From JAWPNA01 sp045402695 (GTDB lineage Bacteria > Acidobacteriota > Polarisedimenticolia > JACPZX01 > DASXTC01), in NCBI GenBank assembly GCA_045402695.1, contig JAWPNA010000138.1, forward strand, positions 1 through 8,041: DNA of 8,041 nt. Reading direction: 5' to 3'. The notes under the pieces are model-generated. The model did not search any database. It had not been told where the DNA came from and saw only the letters and a program-made list of their open reading frames with translations. Positions 1-7,054 of the stretch are shown here, piece by piece; positions within the stretch are counted from its first letter, which is position 1; each line of letters opens with the position of its first letter. A program made the translations under genes and the position numbers.

Positions 1-900
1 CACGGCTGGTACGACCTGCCGCCGTTTTCGTGGGACCCCGAGTCGGGTGTCTTGCTGCGCGCCGTCGAGCTGCCGGGCGCCGGGCCGGCGGCGCTCCGGG
101 TGACGGCGGGCCAGGATGCGCAGGGACACCGGACCCTGAACGTGCGCGTGACAACATCGCGCGACCCGGGGCGCATGGACCTGGCCGGCGCCGCGAGGGC
201 CGTGTGTCACATGCTCAGGCTGGACGAGGATTTTGGTTCGTTCTACCAGACGGCCGCGCGCGTGGATCGCCCGGACCTCAAGTGGGTCGAGGGAGCCGGA
301 GCCGGCCGGCTGATGAGATCGCCCACGGTTTTCGAGGACCTGGTGAAGATGATCTGCACCACCAACTGCACGTGGACCCTCACGCGGGTCATGGTCGAGG
401 CGCTGGTATCGAGGCTCGGGCGTCCCGCGCCTGAAGGGATGAGGACATTTCCCGGGCCCGGGGCGATGGCGCAGGAGCGGCCGAGTTTCTATCGCGACGT
501 GGTGCGGGCGGGATACAGAGGACCGTTCCTGCGCGATCTCGCGCGGGATGTGGCGGCCGGCGCGATCGATCCGGAGGCGTGGAATGACCCGCGCCGGAGC
601 ACTCCGGAAATCCGCAAGGAGATCCTCTCGGTGAAGGGAGCGGGCGGGTACGTCGCGGACAACATGCTCAAGCTGCTGGGGCGGTACGACGGACTCGGCA
701 TCGATTCCTGGTGCCGCCGCAAGTTCTCGCGCATGTATCACCGCGGCCGGAAGGTGAAGGACAATCGCATCGAGCGGTTTTATGCGCCGTTCGGGGGCTT
801 CAAAGGCCTCGCGCTCTGGTGTGACATCACCAAGGACTGGTTCGAGGAAGGCGGAGCGCATCGCCTGGCCAAGGAGAAGCTCGCGAGCTCTTCCTACTGA
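1..900 (+). CDS. DNA glycosylase of the HhH-GPD (AlkA/OGG-like) superfamily, 5'-truncated by window edge
   Basis: The frame is open from base 1 to the TGA at 898-900, so the true start lies left of the window; the opening residues (GWYDLPPF) already look like the N-terminal part of such enzymes, so little is missing. Family role: base-excision repair, flipping out and cleaving off an alkylated or oxidised base. Seen: an HhH-GPD core starting about residue 110 (FEDLVKMICTTNCTW), a helix-hairpin-helix with VKGAGGY at 631-651, and the expected catalytic aspartate in LGIDSW (codon 703-705). The position that is Lys in bifunctional OGG1/Nth enzymes is Tyr here (GAGGYVA), so a monofunctional glycosylase without lyase activity is inferred. 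No C-terminal Cys4 iron-sulfur cluster is visible. The next gene starts 13 bases downstream, suggesting one transcript. Substrate (3-methyladenine, 8-oxoguanine or other) cannot be told from the sequence. Confidence 0.8.
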   Translation, partial: HGWYDLPPFSWDPESGVLLRAVELPGAGPAALRVTAGQDAQGHRTLNVRVTTSRDPGRMDLAGAARAVCHMLRLDEDFGSFYQTAARVDRPDLKWVEGAGAGRLMRSPTVFEDLVKMICTTNCTWTLTRVMVEALVSRLGRPAPEGMRTFPGPGAMAQERPSFYRDVVRAGYRGPFLRDLARDVAAGAIDPEAWNDPRRSTPEIRKEILSVKGAGGYVADNMLKLLGRYDGLGIDSWCRRKFSRMYHRGRKVKDNRIERFYAPFGGFKGLALWCDITKDWFEEGGAHRLAKEKLASSSY

Positions 901-913
901 GGTGGATTCCGCA

Positions 914-1393
914 ATGTCACTGAGCATCATCCGGGTGCCGGAGCGGTTCGACCAGGTGGTGGAGGAATGCCTCAAGGAGGCGGACCGTGAGCTGGCCGCC
1001 CGGTCCCTCACCGTCACTCACCAGATCGGCGCGGAGATTCCCGAGTACCCGCTGGATCGGCTTCTCGTCAAGGAGGCCGTGCACTGCATGATCTCGGAAG
1101 CGATCCGCAGCGTTCACGCAGCGGGCCGCCTGCGGGTGACCGTCAAGGCGAGCCGTCACGCGCTGATGCTGGCCGTCAAGGCGCCCGGCCCCGGCCTCAC
1201 CGAGGTGCAGCGCGAGGTCCTGTTCACGGGCGACGCGCGTCCCGGCACGCTGGCGCACGCGCGCGCCATCATCGCGGCGCACGGCGGCGTCACGTGGGCC
1301 AACAGCTTGCCCGGCCGAGGCGTCACCTTCTACCTCTCGCTCCCGCTCCGCAGCGTCTCTCCAGCTCCCACCCCTGAGAACCGTGGCTCATGA
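914..1393 (+). CDS. Stand-alone histidine-kinase-like ATPase domain protein with degraded nucleotide-binding motifs
   Basis: 159 residues. The ATG at 914 is chosen because a Shine-Dalgarno-like GAGGTGG (899-905, overlapping the previous stop) sits 8 bases upstream; longer in-frame starts would overlap the glycosylase. The whole protein resembles the HATPase_c domain of sensor kinases: an N-box-like helix around residues 58-64 (CMISEAI), a G1-like segment at 88-94 (VKAPGPG), LAHARAIIAAHGG at 113-125 and a final GRGVTFYLSLPL at 134-145. Key residues are lost: the N-box Asn that binds magnesium is Glu62, the G1 Asp that contacts adenine is Ala90, and the GLGL of G2 is reduced to PGTL. There is no dimerisation/phosphoacceptor helix, PAS domain or membrane segment. 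It probably keeps the fold but may not bind ATP normally; a role as a protein-interaction or regulatory module is inference. Likely cytoplasmic and co-transcribed with the glycosylase. Confidence 0.7.
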   Translation: MSLSIIRVPERFDQVVEECLKEADRELAARSLTVTHQIGAEIPEYPLDRLLVKEAVHCMISEAIRSVHAAGRLRVTVKASRHALMLAVKAPGPGLTEVQREVLFTGDARPGTLAHARAIIAAHGGVTWANSLPGRGVTFYLSLPLRSVSPAPTPENRGS

Positions 1394-1414
1394 TTCAGCT
1401 CTCTCACGCCACGG
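1381..1414. terminator. Inverted repeat spanning the convergent gene ends (possible bidirectional terminator)
   Basis: CCGTGGC at 1381-1387 and its exact reverse complement GCCACGG at 1408-1414 bracket a 20-base loop that contains both stop codons of the converging genes. It could form a 7-bp GC-rich stem in either transcript. There is no T-run on either side, so an intrinsic terminator of the classical kind is not supported; the call is tentative. Confidence 0.25.
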
Positions 1415-3590
1415 CGTCGCAGCTCTGCCTCCAGTCATCGGGTGCGACCGTGCGCGGCGCGGCGTTCGACGTCGCCGTCTTCCACGCCGGGTCGCACGCC
1501 ACCCTCAGTCCGTTGCGGAAGCGCTCCCTGACGTCTCCCGCCGCGTTGACCCCCATCGCCCACTCGAGCTGGCGAGGCGCTCTCCCGCGCACGCTGATGC
1601 ATCCGGAGTGGATCATCTCATGGCAGGATCGACAGACGCTGACGAGATTCCACCCCTCGTCCGGCCCGTTGCGCGATCTGTAGATCACATGGTGCGCGTG
1701 CAGATGCGCGCGCGAGCCGCATCCCGGAACCTGGCACCTCCAGCCGTCGCGCGTGAAGGTGCGATAACGGCGCGAGCTCTTGATCACCTCGGGCCGGACC
1801 CACTCGTCGAGGAAGTTCAGAAGGACCAGCGCCACGCACTGGCTGTCGGTGGGCACGGTTTGCTCGGATGCCCCGCGGCGGCAATGGGCCAGCGTCAGGT
1901 CCCACCAGCGGCAGATCTCCTCGGGAGCGTGAAACGTGATGGGGCGATGAGGCCCGCCCGCCGACAGCATCGCCCGGGTCACTCCTGACCGGTCCGAGCA
2001 GAACGCCGCGTACCACCCATCCACCCCCTCCACCCTACGAAGCGGCGATGTCGGGATATTCTGGGTTGTCCGCGGTGCACATCTTCGCACCCTCATGCAG
2101 TCATCCTCCGGATCAGGCTCGGGCTGCCCTGCCCATGTCCTGCCGGCCGGCGGCCGCGCGCACGGTCGCACGCCGTTTCCAGCATCGGGAAGCGGGCGGC
2201 CGGGAGGCAGCCCCAACACATCTTCCGCCTGCAGGCTGAAGGCGACATCGGCCTTGAGACCCTGAAGGGTGGAGGACGCCGCCCGGGTGATCCAGTCGCC
2301 CTGGGTCCCCGGCCGTGCTGCCTTGCCGATTGACAGCGCCTCGGCCCCGGTGATCCACCCGCACCTGAACGCCGCGGCGATCTTCGGGAACCTCTCCAGT
2401 GTGCGGGCCAAAGCGAGGGTCGCGCGCAGCGTCCTGACGGAGTAGCCCACCATCATGGTTGCGTACGACTCCATGGAGGTGGCCCCGAGCGATTCAAACA
2501 ACGCCAGGCCCGCCATCAGCCGCACCAGCCGGCACTCGTGCCACGCGATGTTCTGCCCCACCCGCAGGACCCATCGGATCCGCCGGTGAAGATCGTCCGG
2601 ATCGGCTTGGCCCGTCTCGACGAGCCCCTCGAGCGGGTTCACGGCGAGCTGGGCGGCGCGCGCGGCCTGCCTGAGCTTCTCCAGATCGCGGCGGGCCTCC
2701 ACCGTCTGCGTCACGCTCTGCCGCCAGAGCCTCCGGAGAATCTCCTGTGCGTCGGGGTGATCGTTCGGGCCCGCAGCCACCTCCTCGGCATCCCGGGCCA
2801 GCTCCTCCACCGGGATGTCGGCCAGCACCTCCGGGCAAGCAGCGGCGTACTCGGCCAGCAGGTCGTCCACGCAGTCGGCCAGCGGCATCTCGTAGCCGGC
2901 CATGCGGCGCGACGTCTCGACACACACCTGCCAGGCATCATCCACGGGACGCGTGCCGGCGAAGGCGCGCCTGTCCCATGCCTCGTCGGCCCGGACCTCA
3001 TCGCGCGCCACCCCGGCGGCACCATCTCGTCCGGTGCTGGCCAGCTCGCGCTGGACCGCGCCCTGCAGCTCCTTCACGCTCATCAAGCCGGCGCGCTCGA
3101 GCCACTCCTGCTCGTTGTCGGGGGTCATCACCCGGATCAGCTCGCGGGCCTGAGACACCGAGACGCGCCCTCTCTTCCAGGCATCGCCCAGCTTGACCAG
3201 AGGCCTGGTGACGATGGCCTCGTCGATGGAGACCATATACCGAAACCTGCGGGCGGACGGCTGTCGCAGCTCCTGGGTGAGGTACTGATCGAAGTTCTTG
3301 CACCCCCACCGCCTGAAGCCGGGCCCCGAACCGTTCATCAGGCGCAGCAGCCGCGCGAGGCACACATCAATGATGTGGGAGGCGGCGCGTAGCTCCCTCA
3401 GGGCGGCGTGCACCTCGAAGGCCTTGGCCTTGCGCCAGCCGGCCGCGCGCTCCTCGGGAGCCGGGACGCGGCAGGTCTCCTCCGGAACGAGGCGCGAGCT
3501 CTCATCCACGACGAGCGGATCACCGTCGAGACCATCACGGGAGATTCCCTCGATGGTGTGTGTACCCTCGCGATCGGATGCGCCAGGCAT
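1404..3590 (-). CDS. HNH endonuclease-domain protein with a tandemly duplicated N-terminal domain
   Basis: 728 residues from the ATG at 3590, preceded at 4 bases by a strong GGAGGT (3595-3600). An in-frame ATG at 3692 lies upstream of the predicted transcription start and is rejected. The C-terminal part (residues 619-661, bases 1608-1736) is a zinc-type HNH nuclease motif: C619-x4-C624, HAHH ending at H634, N648, C653-x2-C656, H657 and H661, all the residues expected for metal-dependent nicking or cutting. Upstream are two related domains, about residues 80-181 and 354-448, sharing the pattern LxRLM, G, Y, S-x-R, P, G, A, W, L in register; a long acidic helical linker rich in Ala/Leu/Glu separates them. 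A Pro/Arg-rich stretch (about 460-515) joins repeat 2 to the nuclease half. The arrangement recalls the HNH proteins with DUF222-like N-termini, which are often multicopy in GC-rich bacteria; target and role are unknown. It is transcribed alone, divergently from sdhC. Confidence 0.8.
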   Translation of the reverse strand: MPGASDREGTHTIEGISRDGLDGDPLVVDESSRLVPEETCRVPAPEERAAGWRKAKAFEVHAALRELRAASHIIDVCLARLLRLMNGSGPGFRRWGCKNFDQYLTQELRQPSARRFRYMVSIDEAIVTRPLVKLGDAWKRGRVSVSQARELIRVMTPDNEQEWLERAGLMSVKELQGAVQRELASTGRDGAAGVARDEVRADEAWDRRAFAGTRPVDDAWQVCVETSRRMAGYEMPLADCVDDLLAEYAAACPEVLADIPVEELARDAEEVAAGPNDHPDAQEILRRLWRQSVTQTVEARRDLEKLRQAARAAQLAVNPLEGLVETGQADPDDLHRRIRWVLRVGQNIAWHECRLVRLMAGLALFESLGATSMESYATMMVGYSVRTLRATLALARTLERFPKIAAAFRCGWITGAEALSIGKAARPGTQGDWITRAASSTLQGLKADVAFSLQAEDVLGLPPGRPLPDAGNGVRPCARPPAGRTWAGQPEPDPEDDCMRVRRCAPRTTQNIPTSPLRRVEGVDGWYAAFCSDRSGVTRAMLSAGGPHRPITFHAPEEICRWWDLTLAHCRRGASEQTVPTDSQCVALVLLNFLDEWVRPEVIKSSRRYRTFTRDGWRCQVPGCGSRAHLHAHHVIYRSRNGPDEGWNLVSVCRSCHEMIHSGCISVRGRAPRQLEWAMGVNAAGDVRERFRNGLRVACDPAWKTATSNAAPRTVAPDDWRQSCDAVA

Positions 3591-3594
3591 GCGG

Positions 3595-3619
3595 ACCTCC
3601 ACCAGACACCGAAGGTGTC
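3595..3619 (-). promoter_or_regulatory. Shine-Dalgarno and adjacent leader hairpin of the HNH gene
   Basis: On the minus strand, GGAGGT (3595-3600) lies 4 bases before the ATG at 3590. Four bases upstream of it, GACACC and GGTGTC (3605-3619) form a perfect 6-bp stem with a three-base loop. The Shine-Dalgarno decides the start codon. The hairpin may shape ribosome access or be an operator dyad; the sequence does not say which. Confidence 0.55.
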
Positions 3620-3676
3620 GTGAGGGGAAGGTCGAGAGTTCTCGGAGCAAGAGGAAACAGCAGGGAAGACGCGCGA

Positions 3677-3705
3677 ATGGTACCGAAGCCATTACCGAAA
3701 GTCAA
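3677..3705 (-). promoter_or_regulatory. Sigma70-type promoter of the HNH gene
   Basis: Read on the minus strand, TTGACT (3700-3705, 5/6 to consensus) is followed after exactly 17 bases by TACCAT (3677-3682, 4/6). Transcription would start near 3670, giving a leader of about 80 bases ahead of the ATG at 3590. It lies in the AT-richer part of the divergent intergenic region. Confidence 0.5.
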
Positions 3706-3782
3706 GCGAGTTCTCAGAATATTTTCACGGAAGTAGAGAAAAAGGTGGCCCGACGACAGGGGGGCAAGCAACGAACCGAGTG

Positions 3783-3813
3783 ACGACACGCTTCGAAGTC
3801 ACCGCGCTATAAT
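3783..3813 (+). promoter_or_regulatory. Promoter of the sdhCAB operon
   Basis: A perfect TATAAT at 3808-3813 stands out in very GC-rich DNA. The best -35 is weak: ACGACA at 3783-3788 with a long 19-base spacer. An 8-base palindrome CTTCGAAG (3791-3798) sits in the spacer and could be an operator, which would fit an activated or repressed promoter with a poor -35. Transcription would begin near 3820, leaving about 34 leader bases before the ATG at 3854 and excluding the ATG at 3812 as a start. Confidence 0.5.
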
Positions 3814-3853
3814 GCCGCCTCTTGCCCGCGGCGAACACGGAGTCGCATCCACA

Positions 3854-4471
3854 ATGCAGCAGACATCGTTCTGGGCGCGGCGCGTCCACTCCCTCTCGGG
3901 CGTGGTGCCGATCGGCGCCTTCCTGCTGGAACACCTCTTCACCAACTCCTTCTCCACCCAGGGCCCCGCCGCCTACAACGAGGTGGTCTTAAAGCTCCAA
4001 AGCCTGCCGTACGTTCACTGGATGGAGGTATTTATCATCTTCCTGCCCATCCTGTTCCACGCGGTCTACGGCACCTACATCGCCTGGCAGGCGAAGTACA
4101 ACGTCGCGCGGTACCCGTTCTTTCGCAACTGGATGTTCGCGCTGCAGCGCGCGTCCGGCATCATGCTCTTCGTCTACATTGGAGTGCACGTCTACGAGAC
4201 GCGGTTCCAGCTCTTCTTCAACGAGGACCTCAAGCTGCATTTCTTCGAGCACATGCAGGAGCTGTTGAGCAACCCGATCTACTATGGCATCTACGTGCTG
4301 GGCGTGATCGCCGCCGCCTTCCACTTCGCCAACGGACTCTGGACGTTCGGCATCGTGTGGGGGATCACGGCGGGGCGGAAGGCCCAGAGGCTCTCGTCGT
4401 ACGCCTGCGCGGCCCTGGGCATCATCGTGGCCGGCATGGGCATCAACTCCCTGAGAGGATTCTTTCAGTAG
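3854..4471 (+). CDS. sdhC: Succinate dehydrogenase cytochrome b558 subunit, diheme membrane anchor
   Basis: 205 residues, close to the Bacillus subtilis SdhC length. It anchors the SdhAB dimer in the cytoplasmic membrane, carries two b hemes and passes electrons to quinone. Five hydrophobic segments are visible, roughly residues 14-33, 57-79, 96-116, 142-165 and 182-199. Four histidines in the helices, H27, H69, H112 and H157, match in position the four axial heme ligands of the diheme family (28, 70, 113, 155 in B. subtilis), so both hemes are expected. The glutamate two residues before the last heme ligand that Wolinella fumarate reductase uses in its E-pathway is Ala155 here. This favours a Bacillus-like, menaquinone-type enzyme, but the direction of the reaction in vivo cannot be decided. 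The ATG at 3854 is preferred over 3812; its Shine-Dalgarno is weak (GGAG at 3838-3841). First gene of the sdh operon; no separate sdhD is needed in this type. Confidence 0.93.
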   Translation: MQQTSFWARRVHSLSGVVPIGAFLLEHLFTNSFSTQGPAAYNEVVLKLQSLPYVHWMEVFIIFLPILFHAVYGTYIAWQAKYNVARYPFFRNWMFALQRASGIMLFVYIGVHVYETRFQLFFNEDLKLHFFEHMQELLSNPIYYGIYVLGVIAAAFHFANGLWTFGIVWGITAGRKAQRLSSYACAALGIIVAGMGINSLRGFFQ

Positions 4472-4473
4472 CC

Positions 4474-6258
4474 ATGGCCAAGCAGAAGTTCATCGTCGTG
4501 GGAGGAGGCCTTGCGGGCCTGATGGCCACCATCAGGCTGGCGGAGGCCGGGCACGAAGTCGACCTGGTCTCCTTCGTCCCCGTGAAACGGTCCCACTCGG
4601 TGTGCGCCCAGGGCGGCATCAACGGCGCCGTGAACATCAAGGGGGAGGGCGACTCCCCGGAAATCCACTTCGACGACACCATCTACGGCGGAGACTTCCT
4701 TGCCAACCAGGGGCTCGTCAAGGGGATGTGCTACGCGGCCCCGGGGATCATCTACCTGCTGGACCGCATGGGCGTGATGTTCAACAGGACCACAGAGGGG
4801 CTGCTCGACTTCCGCCGGTTCGGCGGCACGCTTTACAACCGGACCGCGTTCGCCGGCGCCACGACGGGGCAGCAGATCCTGTACGCGCTCGACGAGCAGG
4901 TGCGCCGCCACGAGGCGGCCGGCCTCGTGCGCAAGTTCGAGTTCTGGGAGTGTCTCGGGCCGGTGATGGATGAGGCCGGGCGGTGCCGCGGTATCGCGGC
5001 CCTCGACCAGGCCGGAATGTCCGTGCACGGCATGCCGGCCGACGCGGTGCTGTTCGCCACCGGAGGCCCCGGAATCATCTTCGGCAAGTCCACCCTCTCC
5101 ACCACCTGCACCGGCACGGCGGCCTCCTCGGCCTATCAGATGGGAGCGGTCTACGGCAACGGCGAGTTCATCCAGGTGCATCCGACCGCCATCCCCGGCG
5201 CCGACAAGCTGCGGCTGATGTCCGAGTCGGCCCGAGGCGAGGGGGGGCGCGTGTGGGTCCCCAAGAAGCAGGGCGACAGCAGATCCCCCCGGAGCATTCC
5301 CGAGAGCGAGCGGTGGTACTTCCTGGAGGAGAAGTACCCCAAGTACGGCAACCTGGTGCCGCGCGACATCGCCACGCGCGAGATCTTCGACGTGTGCGTC
5401 AACCTCAAGATGGGGGTCAACGGCGAGCGGGCCGTCTACCTCGACCTGACGCACCTGCAGCCAGACGTGCTCGACAAGAAGCTGGGCGGAATCCTGGAGA
5501 TCTACGAGAAGTTCGTCGGTGTGGACCCGCGCGAGGAGCCGATGAAGGTTTTCCCGGCCGTGCATTACTCGATGGGCGGGATGTGGGTGGACTCCGATCA
5601 CATGTGCACCATCCCGGGCCTGTTCGCCGCCGGGGAGTGCGAGTACCAGTACCACGGCGCGAACCGGCTGGGGGCGAACTCGCTGCTGTCATGCATCTAC
5701 GGAGGTCAGGTGGCGGCCGCCTCGATGATGCGGTTCGCCTCCGGCCAGGCCCAGCCTGCACGGGCACCATCCACCGCGTTTCTCGAGAAGGAAGTCAGGC
5801 GCTGGAGCGAACTTCAGGACCGCATCGCGAAGATGAACGGCCCCGAGAACCCCTATCAGATCTGGGTCGAGATGGGGGAGATGATGACCGACAACGTCAC
5901 CGTCGTGCGGGACAACGCCAGGCTCAAGGCGACCGACGACAAGCTGCGCGAGATGATGGATCGCTGGTGGCGCATCGGCGTGCCCGACAAGGGACGATGG
6001 ACCAACCAGGCCCTCATCTTCACGCGCCAGCTCTGGAACATGCTCGAGCTGGCCCGCGTCATCACGGTGGGAGCGCTGCTGCGCGACGAAAGCCGTGGCG
6101 CGCACTACAAGCCGGCGTTCCCTCAGCGCAACGACGCGAAGTTCCTGAAGACCACGCGGGCCACCTGGAGCAAGGAGGGCCCGGTCATCTCTTACGAACC
6201 GGTGGACACGTCGCTGATCCCTCTGCGGGCGCGCGTCTACACGGCGGACGGCGGCTAG
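4474..6258 (+). CDS. sdhA: Succinate dehydrogenase flavoprotein subunit
   Basis: 594 residues, the usual size for this subunit (about 586-600). It oxidises succinate to fumarate with covalently bound FAD on the cytoplasmic face of the membrane. Seen: dinucleotide-binding GGGLAGL at 10-16; RSHSVCAQGG with H41, the His that links covalently to FAD; HPT with H236, ARGEGG at 253-258, R297 (the catalytic proton-relay Arg position), H364 in HYSMGG, and R398 in GANRLGANS, which also closes the FAD site. All expected active-site residues are present. The ATG at 4474 lies two bases after the sdhC stop, with GAGAGGA (4453-4459) inside the end of sdhC as the ribosome site, at a rather long 14 bases, which suggests translational coupling. 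The long C-terminal helical and capping regions are complete. Fumarate reductase FrdA is the close alternative; the diheme anchor without the E-pathway Glu makes SdhA the better name. Confidence 0.96.
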   Translation: MAKQKFIVVGGGLAGLMATIRLAEAGHEVDLVSFVPVKRSHSVCAQGGINGAVNIKGEGDSPEIHFDDTIYGGDFLANQGLVKGMCYAAPGIIYLLDRMGVMFNRTTEGLLDFRRFGGTLYNRTAFAGATTGQQILYALDEQVRRHEAAGLVRKFEFWECLGPVMDEAGRCRGIAALDQAGMSVHGMPADAVLFATGGPGIIFGKSTLSTTCTGTAASSAYQMGAVYGNGEFIQVHPTAIPGADKLRLMSESARGEGGRVWVPKKQGDSRSPRSIPESERWYFLEEKYPKYGNLVPRDIATREIFDVCVNLKMGVNGERAVYLDLTHLQPDVLDKKLGGILEIYEKFVGVDPREEPMKVFPAVHYSMGGMWVDSDHMCTIPGLFAAGECEYQYHGANRLGANSLLSCIYGGQVAAASMMRFASGQAQPARAPSTAFLEKEVRRWSELQDRIAKMNGPENPYQIWVEMGEMMTDNVTVVRDNARLKATDDKLREMMDRWWRIGVPDKGRWTNQALIFTRQLWNMLELARVITVGALLRDESRGAHYKPAFPQRNDAKFLKTTRATWSKEGPVISYEPVDTSLIPLRARVYTADGG

Positions 6259-6270
6259 ACGATATCGAGC

Positions 6271-6278
6271 GAGGTGAT
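6271..6278 (+). promoter_or_regulatory. Extended Shine-Dalgarno of sdhB
   Basis: GAGGTGAT is an eight-base match to the extended anti-Shine-Dalgarno complement and ends two bases before the ATG at 6281. It supports ATG 6281 over the in-frame TTG at 6278, which overlaps it. It is the strongest ribosome site in the operon. Confidence 0.6.
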
Positions 6279-6280
6279 TG

Positions 6281-7024
6281 ATGAAGACCGTCAGGGTGCG
6301 GGTGCGGCGGCAGGATGGACCCGGAAAGCCTTCCCGCTGGGAGGAGTTCGCCCTCCCGTATCAGCCCAGCATGAACGTCATCTTCTGCCTGATGGAGATA
6401 CAGCGCAAGCCGGTGACGGCTCAGGGGGCGCGGACCACGCCCGTGGTCTGGGAATCGCACTGCCTCGAGGAGGTGTGCGGCGCGTGCACGATGCTGGTGA
6501 ACGGCAAGGTGAGGCAGGCATGCTCCGCGCTCGTGGACCAGCTCGCCCAGCCGATCGTCCTGAGCCCGATGACGAAGTTCCCCGTGCAGCGTGACCTCAT
6601 CGTCGACCGCCGGCGGATGTTCTCCGACCTGGTCAAGATCAAAGGCTGGATCCCGATCCAGGGGAGCTACGACCTGGGACCCGGCCCTCGCATGTCGCCG
6701 TCGGATCAGGATTGGGCCTACACATTGAGCACCTGCATGACGTGCGGCTGCTGCCTGGAGGCCTGCCCCAACGTGAACGACACCTCGGGCTTCATCGGCC
6801 CGGCCGCCATCTCCCAGGCGCGCCTGTTCAACACCCATCCGACCGGGAAGATGAATGCCGCGGAGAGGCTCGAGGCCCTCATGGAGCCGGGCGGCATCTC
6901 CGAATGCGGCAATGCGCAGAACTGCGTGGAGGTCTGCCCCAAGCAGATCCCGCTCACCACCAGCATCGGCTCGATGGGGCGCGAGGTCTCCCTGCACGCG
7001 CTGAAGAAGCTGCTGGGGGAGTAG
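6281..7024 (+). CDS. sdhB: Succinate dehydrogenase iron-sulfur subunit
   Basis: 247 residues, typical length. It relays electrons from FAD in SdhA to the hemes and quinone in SdhC through three clusters. Seen: an N-terminal ferredoxin fold with C61-x4-C66-x2-C69-x11-C81 for the [2Fe-2S] cluster, then a C-terminal helical domain with C152-x2-C155-x2-C158-x3-C162-P and C209-x5-C215-x3-C219-P. By family pattern C152, C155, C158 and C219 hold the [4Fe-4S] cluster, and C162, C209 and C215 the [3Fe-4S] cluster; the spacing equals the E. coli one. The gene follows sdhA after 22 bases and completes the sdhCAB order. No clear terminator follows; the integrase remnant begins within about 30-60 bases. 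Confidence 0.95.
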   Translation: MKTVRVRVRRQDGPGKPSRWEEFALPYQPSMNVIFCLMEIQRKPVTAQGARTTPVVWESHCLEEVCGACTMLVNGKVRQACSALVDQLAQPIVLSPMTKFPVQRDLIVDRRRMFSDLVKIKGWIPIQGSYDLGPGPRMSPSDQDWAYTLSTCMTCGCCLEACPNVNDTSGFIGPAAISQARLFNTHPTGKMNAAERLEALMEPGGISECGNAQNCVEVCPKQIPLTTSIGSMGREVSLHALKKLLGE

Positions 7025-7054
7025 GAAGCCGCCAACGTACCGATCCGCACCAGT

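Noticed and set aside
1383..1988. Plus-strand open frame of 201 codons
   Set aside because: Antisense to the HNH nuclease domain; the minus strand carries the recognisable zinc and HNH ligands.
3591..3692. Earlier HNH-gene start at 3692 (minus strand)
   Set aside because: It falls inside the spacer of the predicted promoter, and the strong GGAGGT points to the ATG at 3590.
3812..3853. Earlier sdhC start at ATG 3812
   Set aside because: It overlaps the TATAAT at 3808-3813 and lies before the inferred transcription start; the family N-terminus fits ATG 3854.
4465..5655. Long minus-strand open frame of 396 codons across sdhA
   Set aside because: A GC-rich antisense shadow of sdhA; its translation is rich in His, Arg, Gly and Val without domain features, while sdhA has all catalytic residues.
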